From an uncultured Oscillospiraceae bacterium (GTDB taxonomy: Bacteria > Bacillota > Clostridia > Oscillospirales > Acutalibacteraceae), in NCBI GenBank assembly GCA_905198295.1, contig CAJKBW010000039.1, forward strand, positions 1 to 26,768: 26,768 nucleotides of DNA, given 5' to 3'. A model generated the notes under the pieces. It did not search any database, had not been told where the DNA came from, and saw nothing but the letters and a program-made list of their open reading frames with translations. A program made the translations under genes and the position numbers. Below, piece by piece: positions 21,164-26,768 of the stretch; within the stretch, counting starts at the first letter, position 1; each line of letters begins with the position of its first letter.

Positions 21164-22339
21164 ATGATGAATTTTACCTTTTTCACCCCGACCAAGCTGC
21201 TTTTTGGCCGCGGAAAACTGAATGAACTCGGACAGCAGAAAATGCCGGGCAAAAAAGCGCTGCTGCTGATTTCCTGCGGGAAGTCCGTGCGGACAAACGG
21301 CGCACTCGACCGCACGCTCGGGCAGCTCAAACAGGCTGGAGTACCGGCCGCTGTATTCGACAGGATTATGGAGAATCCCGTAAAATCTGTCATCATGGAA
21401 GGCGCCGCCTTCGCGCGGGAAAACCATTGTGATTTCCTTGTCGCACTGGGCGGCGGCGCCGTTCTGGATGCCTCGACCGCCATCGCGGCAATGGCCGCTA
21501 ACCCGGGGGATTTGTGGGATTACGTCGTCGGCGGAACCGGCAAGGGTATGCCGCTGGTCAATAAGCCGCTCCCGGTGGTGACCATCGCCACCACTTCCGG
21601 CACCGGTTCGGAGATCAACTGCTGGGGGGTTATCTCCAACCCAGATACCCGGGAAAAAATCGGCTTCGGCGGCACTGACGATTTGTGCCCCGTCCTCTCG
21701 GTCGTGGATCCGGAGCTGATGGCAACCGTTCCGGCAATGTATACGGCCTATCAGGGCTTTGACGCGCTGTTTCACAACACCGAGGTCATGATCAGCAAAG
21801 GGGTCAACCTCCTGAGCGAAACGCTGGCATTGTCGGCCATCGAGCACATCGCCCGCTATCTGCCGCAGGCGGTGTGCAAAGGCGACGATCTCGAGGCCCG
21901 GGAGCATGTCGCCTACGGCAGCACCATCGCCGGCATGACGATGCAACTGACCAGCACCACCGCGGAGCATTCCATGGAGCACGCGATGAGCGCTTTCCAT
22001 CCCGGCCTGCCTCACGGCGCAGGGCTGATCATGATTTCCCGGGCTTTCTATGCTTTCTTTATCCAGAAGCATGCCTGCGACAAACAGTTTATCAAAATGG
22101 CCAGAGCTATGGGGATACCGGACGCCGACAAACCGGAGGATTTTCTCACCGCGCTTACGCGTCTGCAGCAGGACTGCGGCGTGGCTGATCTGAAAATGAG
22201 CGATTACGGCATCACACCCGATGAATTCCTGCCGCTGGCGGTCAACGCCCGGGAAACCACGGGCGGACTTTTTCTGGCCAATCCCTGCCCCATGTCCGAT
22301 GAGGAATGCGCCGGCATCTTCCGTGAAGCCTACCGCTAA
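21164..22339 (+). CDS. iron-containing (type III) alcohol dehydrogenase
   Basis: This 391-residue NAD(P)-dependent enzyme interconverts alcohols and aldehydes or ketones. The N-terminal domain has FTPTKLLFGRGKLNEL and the dinucleotide motif GGGAVLDAS (Gly96-98). The central TTSGTGSE is typical. The metal site can be read as Asp200 and His204 in the Gly-Phe-Asp-Ala-Leu-Phe-His stretch, with His269 and His284 in HSMEHAMSAFHPGLPHG. Length is normal. GGAGG precedes the ATG. Closest in style to the butanol/lactaldehyde dehydrogenase group; the substrate is not decided by the sequence. It sits in a LysR-controlled operon with redox and acetylation genes. Confidence 0.95.
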   Translation: MMNFTFFTPTKLLFGRGKLNELGQQKMPGKKALLLISCGKSVRTNGALDRTLGQLKQAGVPAAVFDRIMENPVKSVIMEGAAFARENHCDFLVALGGGAVLDASTAIAAMAANPGDLWDYVVGGTGKGMPLVNKPLPVVTIATTSGTGSEINCWGVISNPDTREKIGFGGTDDLCPVLSVVDPELMATVPAMYTAYQGFDALFHNTEVMISKGVNLLSETLALSAIEHIARYLPQAVCKGDDLEAREHVAYGSTIAGMTMQLTSTTAEHSMEHAMSAFHPGLPHGAGLIMISRAFYAFFIQKHACDKQFIKMARAMGIPDADKPEDFLTALTRLQQDCGVADLKMSDYGITPDEFLPLAVNARETTGGLFLANPCPMSDEECAGIFREAYR

Positions 22340-22349
22340 GGAACCACTG

Positions 22350-22916
22350 ATGAATCACATAGAATTTCAGCAGGAAATGTGCTCCGAGCGGCCCGTCCGG
22401 GCAGATTCGCCCGTTCACCAATACATGCATAAGCTGGCTCAGCAGGCTCTGCAGCTCACGGCGGAGCTGAATGGCCGCTACCATACGCCTGAAGAGGTAC
22501 GGGAAATCTTTTCCCGCATCATCGGAAAGGAGGTGGATGAAACTTTCGGCCTTTTTCCGCCTTTTTATACCGACTGCGGAAAAAACATTACGGTCGGCAA
22601 ACGGGTTTTCATCAACATGGGCTGTAAATTTCAGGATCAGGGCGGCATTACAATTGACGACGGCGCTCTGATCGGCCACAATGTGGTACTGGCCACTTTG
22701 AATCATGATCCGAATCCCGCGGCAAGACGGGATATGCATCCCCGGCCTATCCATATCGGAAAAAACGTATGGATCGGCGCCGGCGCGGTCATTCTGCCCG
22801 GCGTCACGGTTGGTGACAACGCCATTGTCGCTGCCGGCGCGGTCGTCAGCCGCGACGTGGAGCCGGGTACGGTCGTCGCCGGAGTGCCAGCCAGAAAAAT
22901 AAAAAACATAAGATGA
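22350..22916 (+). CDS. sugar O-acetyltransferase (maltose/galactoside type)
   Basis: This 188-residue left-handed beta-helix acetyltransferase transfers acetyl from acetyl-CoA to a hydroxyl. An N-terminal helical cap (Leu-Asn-Gly-Arg-Tyr) precedes Pro-Pro-Phe-Tyr-Thr-Asp-Cys-Gly, then hexapeptide repeats ITVGKRVFINMGCKFQD, the catalytic-His region LNHDPNPAARR, and IGKNVWIGAGAVILPGVTVG. It ends Ala-Gly-Val-Pro-Ala-Arg. The ATG at 22350 has AAGGA in front; a longer frame overlapping the dehydrogenase is a track of the wrong start. The cap is a little different from MaaA, so the acceptor could be a sugar or another small alcohol. Confidence 0.93.
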   Translation: MNHIEFQQEMCSERPVRADSPVHQYMHKLAQQALQLTAELNGRYHTPEEVREIFSRIIGKEVDETFGLFPPFYTDCGKNITVGKRVFINMGCKFQDQGGITIDDGALIGHNVVLATLNHDPNPAARRDMHPRPIHIGKNVWIGAGAVILPGVTVGDNAIVAAGAVVSRDVEPGTVVAGVPARKIKNIR

Positions 22917-22926
22917 GGGAATACGT

Positions 22927-23469
22927 ATGAAAAATATTGTCGTCCTTTCCACCAGTCTGCGCAATAACAGCAATTCCGCAAAACTGGCTGAAGCCTTCGC
23001 CGACGGCGCAGAAGCCGCGGGGCATGCGGTCGAACGGATTTCGCTCAAGAACAAAGAAATGCATTTCTGCATCGGCTGCCTTGTCTGCCAGAAAACCGGA
23101 AAATGTGTCCTTGCCGATGACGTGCAGGCGATTACCGAGAAGGTCAGAGACGCCGACATCGTGGTATTTGCCACACCGATCTATTATTACGAAATGAGCG
23201 GCCAGATGAAAACTCTGATCGACCGGATGAATGCGCTTTACACCGCCGATTATCGCTTCCGCAGCGTCTATCTTCTGGCGACGGCTGCCGAGGACGAGGA
23301 AAGCGCTGTGGACGGTGCGGTGAACGGTATTCAAGGCTGGATCGCCTGTTTCCCAAAGGTGGAGCTTTCCGGCGTGGTGCGTGCGGTGGGTGTCAGCGAG
23401 GCCGGTGAAATCGCTTCGCGTGAGGATCTGCTTGGGCAGGCTTACGACATGGGCAGGAACATTGCATAA
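22927..23469 (+). CDS. iron-sulfur flavoprotein-like NAD(P)H-dependent FMN reductase
   Basis: This 180-residue flavodoxin-fold protein has an N-terminal FMN phosphate loop, Ser-Thr-Ser-Leu-Arg-Asn-Asn-Ser-Asn-Ser. It then has CIGCLVCQKTGKC, with Cys48, 51, 54 and 60 giving CX2CX2CX5C, the compact cluster motif of iron-sulfur flavoproteins. The FMN isoalloxazine loop is DIVVFATPIYYYEMSGQMK. It would move electrons between NAD(P)H, ferredoxin and small acceptors such as quinones. GAGGG precedes the ATG. It lies ten bases after the acetyltransferase in the same operon. Whether the cluster is really assembled is uncertain, because many homologues keep only some of the cysteines. Confidence 0.88.
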   Translation: MKNIVVLSTSLRNNSNSAKLAEAFADGAEAAGHAVERISLKNKEMHFCIGCLVCQKTGKCVLADDVQAITEKVRDADIVVFATPIYYYEMSGQMKTLIDRMNALYTADYRFRSVYLLATAAEDEESAVDGAVNGIQGWIACFPKVELSGVVRAVGVSEAGEIASREDLLGQAYDMGRNIA

Positions 23470-23491
23470 TCATAAAAGGAGGTTTTTCTTA

Positions 23492-23821
23492 ATGGCGCAG
23501 CAAAAAGTGACGGCCGGCAGAGAGGCACTTGGCGATTTTGCACCGAAATTTGCGGAACTCAACGATGACGTTCTGTTTGGGGAAATCTGGTCGCGGGAAA
23601 AGCAGCTTTCTCTTCGCGACCGCAGCTTAATCACGGTGACAGCGCTGATGAGCAGCGGTGTGCCGGACTCCTCCCTGTCCTTTCATCTCCAAAAGGCCAA
23701 GGAAAACGGCATCACCCGGGAGGAAATCGCCGAAGTCCTCACCCAGCTCGCCTTTTACAGCGGCTGGCCCAAGGCGTGGGCGGCATTCCGGATGGCAAAA
23801 GAGATCTGGACAGCGGACTGA
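23492..23821 (+). CDS. carboxymuconolactone decarboxylase-family protein
   Basis: This 109-residue helical protein has APKFAELNDDVLFGEIWSRE, LSLRDRSLITVTALMSSG, FHLQKAKENGITREEIAEVL and TQLAFYSGWPKAWAAFRMAK, the CMD fold in full. The position where AhpD-type members carry a CxxC or Cys-x-x-His pair reads Ser-Ser-Leu-Ser-Phe-His, so it lacks the redox cysteines and is of the PcaC/non-peroxidase type. AGGAGG lies ahead of the ATG at 23492. It is last in the operon, before a strong terminator. Family members often accompany dehydrogenases and flavoproteins, but their reaction is usually unknown. Confidence 0.9.
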   Translation: MAQQKVTAGREALGDFAPKFAELNDDVLFGEIWSREKQLSLRDRSLITVTALMSSGVPDSSLSFHLQKAKENGITREEIAEVLTQLAFYSGWPKAWAAFRMAKEIWTAD

Positions 23822-23838
23822 ATTCATACCAACAGCAG

Positions 23839-23869
23839 AAGCCCCGGCGGGAAATCCCGCCGGGGCTTT
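23839..23869. terminator. terminator between convergent operons
   Basis: AAGCCCCGGCGGG (23839-23851) pairs perfectly with CCCGCCGGGGCTT (23856-23868), a GC-rich stem with a 4-base loop followed by TTTG on the plus strand. It ends the dehydrogenase operon and probably also the dapB end on the minus strand, where the T-tract is weaker. Confidence 0.85.
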
Positions 23870-23887
23870 GTGTACAGGCATATATTT

Positions 23888-24649
23888 TTATTTCGCCGCA
23901 TCGACCAGATCCGCCATGCAGTACATGCCGGGTTCGCGGCCGATGAGAAACAGCGCGGCATTAATCGCGCCGACAGCGAAAATTTCCTTGGACAGCGCCG
24001 TGTGAGAAAGGGTGATCAGCTCATCGTGGCCAGCAAACAGGATTTCATGCTCGCCCACGATGGTGCCGCCGCGCACAGAGGATATCCCGATCTCCGCTTT
24101 ATCCCGCTTCTGGCGAACCGAGTGCCGCTCAAATACATAATGAGGCGTGTACGAAAGCCCCTGGGAAACCGCATCCGCCAGCATCAGCGCCGTACCGGAC
24201 GGGGCATCCAGCTTCTGATTGTGATGCTTCTCGATAATTTCCACATCAAAATCCCCGCCGAGTACGGCGGCCGCCTTGCGGGCCAACTCCATAAGCAGAT
24301 TGATGCCAAGCGACATGTTGCCGCTGAAAAACACAGCAACATCGCCGGCCGCCGCCCGGACCTTCTGAATCTGCTCATCCGACAGACCCGTGGTGGCGAT
24401 CACCACCGGCAGCCGACGGTCTTTCGCAAACGCAAGAACACCATCCAGCGCAGAGGGATGGGAAAAATCGATGATCACATCCGCTTCCATCATGCAGTTA
24501 GCCGGATTGGCGTATACCGGATAACCGGCGTGGCTTTCGGTATTGATGTCAAATCCCGCCACAATTTTGCAGTCACACCGCTCGGCTACACAAGCCGTAA
24601 TCACGCGGCCCATTTTTCCGTTACAGCCGCTGAGAATCAAACGAACCAT
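23888..24649 (-). CDS. dapB: 4-hydroxy-tetrahydrodipicolinate reductase
   Basis: This 253-residue enzyme reduces the DapA product with NAD(P)H, the second committed step to diaminopimelate and lysine. It has an N-terminal nucleotide-binding loop LILSGCNGKMG, then IIDFSHPSA, VIATTGLSDEQ and FFSGNMSLGIN. The catalytic stretch is EIIEKHHNQKLDAPSGTA, with its His pair and Lys. Length is slightly short of the E. coli enzyme but normal for Clostridia. AAAGGA is nine bases before the ATG at 24649; the track's earlier start lacks one. Downstream of dapA by about 36 bases. Confidence 0.97.
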   Translation of the reverse strand: MVRLILSGCNGKMGRVITACVAERCDCKIVAGFDINTESHAGYPVYANPANCMMEADVIIDFSHPSALDGVLAFAKDRRLPVVIATTGLSDEQIQKVRAAAGDVAVFFSGNMSLGINLLMELARKAAAVLGGDFDVEIIEKHHNQKLDAPSGTALMLADAVSQGLSYTPHYVFERHSVRQKRDKAEIGISSVRGGTIVGEHEILFAGHDELITLSHTALSKEIFAVGAINAALFLIGREPGMYCMADLVDAAK

Positions 24650-24685
24650 TTCGGCACGTCCTTTCTTTTCCACATCCTGTTGCCC

Positions 24686-25573
24686 TTACTGCATAAGGCC
24701 GTGCTTTTTCAGCACCGCCGCCAGCGCCTGGCGACCCGCGTCGGTCATTCCGCACAGCGGCAGACGGCATTCGCCGACATCCATTCCCATCAGGTTCATC
24801 GCTTCCTTGACCGGAATCGGGTTGACATCCGAGAACAGGGCGTTGCATACCTCCAGCCACTTCAGCTGAAGCGCCAGACTGCCCGCCGTATCCCCCGCGA
24901 ACCATTTGGCCACGATATCGTGCGTCTGCTGAGGCAGGATATTGGACAGCACCGAAATCACGCCCTTGCCGCCCAGAGACAGGATCGGCACGATCTGATC
25001 GTCGTTGCCGGAGTAGATGTCGATATCACACAACTCGGCAATCTGCGCAACCGAGGAAATGTTGCCGTTAGCCTGCTTCACGCCGACAATATAGGGATTC
25101 TGCGCCAGCTCGGCAATCGTCGATGGCTTGATCTCCACGCCGGTGCGCGAAGGCACGTTATACAGAATGATCGGCATTTTGGCCGCTTCTGCAATCTGAT
25201 TATAGTGAATAACGAGCCCCTTCTGGGACGCCTTGTTGTAATAGGGTGTCACCAGCAGCAGCGCATCAGCACCGAGGTTTTTGGCTTCCCGCGAAAGCTC
25301 AATACCGTAGGCCGTGTCGTTCGACCCGGTGCCGGCAATCACCGGCACGCGGCCGGCAGCCTGTTCCACTGCGGCCTTCATAACCAGAATATGTTCTTCA
25401 TGGGTCAGCGTCGAGGATTCACCGGTCGTGCCGCAGGTGATGATGGCATCGGTACCGTTTTGAATCTGCCATTCCACAAGCTCGCGGTACTTCTCATAAT
25501 TGACGCTGCCGTCTGCATGCATCGGCGTAATAATGGCAACGCCGGCGCCGGTAAAAATCGTTTCTTTCTTCAT
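24686..25573 (-). CDS. dapA: 4-hydroxy-tetrahydrodipicolinate synthase
   Basis: This 295-residue TIM-barrel aldolase condenses pyruvate with aspartate semialdehyde. It has FTGAGVAIITPMHADGSVNY, CGTTGESSTLTHEEH (residues 47-61), Tyr138 in IILYNVPSRTG, and the Schiff-base Lys166 in VGVKQANGN. Family length is about 292-300. AAAGGA lies ten bases before the ATG. It sits between asd and dapB, so the operon order follows the pathway. Lysine feedback cannot be judged from the sequence alone. Confidence 0.97.
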   Translation of the reverse strand: MKKETIFTGAGVAIITPMHADGSVNYEKYRELVEWQIQNGTDAIITCGTTGESSTLTHEEHILVMKAAVEQAAGRVPVIAGTGSNDTAYGIELSREAKNLGADALLLVTPYYNKASQKGLVIHYNQIAEAAKMPIILYNVPSRTGVEIKPSTIAELAQNPYIVGVKQANGNISSVAQIAELCDIDIYSGNDDQIVPILSLGGKGVISVLSNILPQQTHDIVAKWFAGDTAGSLALQLKWLEVCNALFSDVNPIPVKEAMNLMGMDVGECRLPLCGMTDAGRQALAAVLKKHGLMQ

Positions 25574-25613
25574 GACATCTCTATCCTTTCCTGTAAATCA
25601 CATGGGTCAAGGA

Positions 25614-26690
25614 TCATTCCATATAGCCTTCCGCGCACAGGAGCTCCGCCAGAAGGACAGCACCGCCGGCGGCACCGCGCAGCGTATTGTGGGAAAGGCC
25701 CACAAACTTGTAATCGTACTGGGTATCCTCACGCAGCCGACCGAGCGAGATCGCCATGCCGCCCTCGAGATCGCGGTGCAGCCGGGTCTGCGGCATGTCG
25801 TCCTGCGGGAAGTAGTGCAGGAACTGCTTAGGGGCACTGGGCAGCTGCAGCTCCTGCGGACGTCCGCGGAAATTCTGCCACTTCTCCAGTATATCCTCCT
25901 TGGAGGGTTTGTGTTCAAAGCTGCAGAAAACGGCAGCAAAGTGGCCATTGCTTACCGGAACACGCAGGCACTGCGCGGTAAAGGCCGGCGAAGAGGCGGG
26001 AACAATTTCACCGCCTTCGATGTGTCCCCAGATTTTCAGCGGCTCCTGCTCGGACTTCTGCTCTTCCCCGCCAATATAGGGAATCATGTTGTCCACCATC
26101 TCCGGCCAGCGCTCAAACGTCTTACCGGCACCGGAAATCGCCTGATAGGTGCACACGAGCACTTTAGTAATCCCATAAGAGGACAGCGGAAACAGCGCCG
26201 GAACATAACTCTGCAGAGAGCAGTTCGATTTCACGGCGATAAAGCCGCGCTTGGTGCCCAGGCGAGTGCGCTGCGCCGAAATGATCTGTATATGTTCCGG
26301 ATTGAGCTCCGGGATAACCATCGGCACGTCCGGCGTTGTACGGTTGGCGCTGTTGTTGGAAACGACCGGGCACTCCGCCTTCGCATAAGCCTCCTCGAGC
26401 GCGCGGATCTCCGCTTTGGGCATATCCACCGCGCAGAAAACAAAATCCACTTCGCCGGCAACGCCCTGCACGTCCGCAGCGTCCTTCACCACAATATTTT
26501 TGAGCTTTTCCGGAATGGGCGAGGTCATCGCCCAGCGGTCCTTCACCGCTTCCTCGTAGGTCTTCCCGGCAGAGCGCGGGCTGGCCGCGATCGCCTTGAC
26601 CTCAAACCACGGATGATCCGCCAGCAGCAGCGCGAAACGCTGCCCGACCATGCCTGTGCCGCCGATAATACCGACTTTGTACCGTTTCAT
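25614..26690 (-). CDS. asd: aspartate-semialdehyde dehydrogenase
   Basis: This 358-residue enzyme reduces aspartyl phosphate with NADPH to aspartate semialdehyde, feeding DapA. The N-terminal dinucleotide motif is VGIIGGTGMVGQRF. The catalytic Cys157 is in VKSNCSLQ, and His250 in RVPVSNGHFAAV is the usual acid/base. The long form with Ser-Ala-Asn-Arg and KTFERWPEMVDNMIPYIGGE resembles the archaeal/fungal-type ASADH rather than the E. coli type. The ATG at 26690 is used with AAAGGA nine bases upstream; a TTG three codons earlier would have no spacing. The 70 bases before it show no clear promoter or riboswitch. Confidence 0.96.
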   Translation of the reverse strand: MKRYKVGIIGGTGMVGQRFALLLADHPWFEVKAIAASPRSAGKTYEEAVKDRWAMTSPIPEKLKNIVVKDAADVQGVAGEVDFVFCAVDMPKAEIRALEEAYAKAECPVVSNNSANRTTPDVPMVIPELNPEHIQIISAQRTRLGTKRGFIAVKSNCSLQSYVPALFPLSSYGITKVLVCTYQAISGAGKTFERWPEMVDNMIPYIGGEEQKSEQEPLKIWGHIEGGEIVPASSPAFTAQCLRVPVSNGHFAAVFCSFEHKPSKEDILEKWQNFRGRPQELQLPSAPKQFLHYFPQDDMPQTRLHRDLEGGMAISLGRLREDTQYDYKFVGLSHNTLRGAAGGAVLLAELLCAEGYME

Positions 26691-26768
26691 TTTCTTCAAT
26701 CCTTTCTTAAATAACCGGACTGTAAAGTTAAATGAAAGTTGAGGACCCGTCAGCCCTTCTGGTACAAT

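Noticed and set aside
23870..26714. Long plus-strand frames (653 and 404 codons) opposite dapB, dapA and asd
   Set aside because: The minus-strand genes are unmistakable enzymes with catalytic motifs; the antisense frames are a by-product of their codon use.
26700..26768. Possible riboswitch or T-box leader for the asd-dapA-dapB operon
   Set aside because: Only 70 bases are visible; I see no T-box TGGNACC element, terminator hairpin or lysine-riboswitch pattern in them. The leader may lie beyond the right edge.
1..26768. CRISPR arrays, tRNA or rRNA genes, insertion sequences, integrases
   Set aside because: No regularly spaced repeats, cloverleaf-like segments or transposase motifs were seen on either strand.

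Overview
The window looks like chromosomal DNA of a low-to-mid-GC, spore-forming member of class Clostridia, most plausibly a gut Oscillospiraceae/Ruminococcaceae-type organism. The basis is an exact 45-residue, six-cysteine SCIFF precursor beside its radical SAM maturase, a SpoIIM-like protein, a TIGR04086 membrane protein next to yajC and tgt, a DUF624 protein, and GGAGG-type ribosome binding sites throughout. This placement is inferred from gene content. Most genes lie on the minus strand.

Region 1 (1-9000, read leftward) is a giant Rhs/YD-repeat surface-protein locus. A secreted Rhs protein starts at 8906. It carries a signal peptide, a DNRLRE-like region, YD repeats and an embedded ricin-type lectin-like segment. 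It is broken by a one-base frameshift at about 5939 and continues to 2168, ending in a roughly 184-residue tip unlike the core. Next comes an AT-rich BspA-type leucine-rich-repeat lipoprotein in the place where an immunity gene usually sits. After it lie a decayed NTF2-fold immunity-like gene (frameshifted), another short coding remnant and a bidirectional terminator. Last is a 250-bp perfect copy of the Rhs core that runs off the left edge. This is the layout of a polymorphic-toxin locus with a displaced (orphan) Rhs module, and it is the most interesting part of the window.

Region 2 (9139-10180) is a small AT-rich accessory patch: a truncated SLOG-like gene, two short XRE-type helix-turn-helix regulators and a strong bidirectional terminator.

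Region 3 (10236-15680, minus) is a housekeeping and RiPP block in the order tgt, yajC, TIGR04086 protein, SCIFF peptide, SCIFF maturase, SpoIIM-like, DUF624. Promoters are visible before tgt and yajC. A hairpin lies between the precursor peptide and its maturase.

Region 4 (15946-19762, minus) holds a PadR regulator translationally coupled to a HAAS/DUF1700-like membrane protein, with a palindromic operator inside its promoter. It also holds an ABC-type ATPase and permease pair.

Region 5 (19892-23869) is a LysR regulator divergent from a five-gene plus-strand operon: a small unknown protein, an iron-type alcohol dehydrogenase, a sugar O-acetyltransferase, an iron-sulfur flavoprotein-like reductase and a carboxymuconolactone decarboxylase-like protein. 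Both divergent promoters are readable.

Region 6 (23888-26690, minus) is the lysine/diaminopimelate operon asd-dapA-dapB. Its end and the end of region 5 share a GC-rich terminator.
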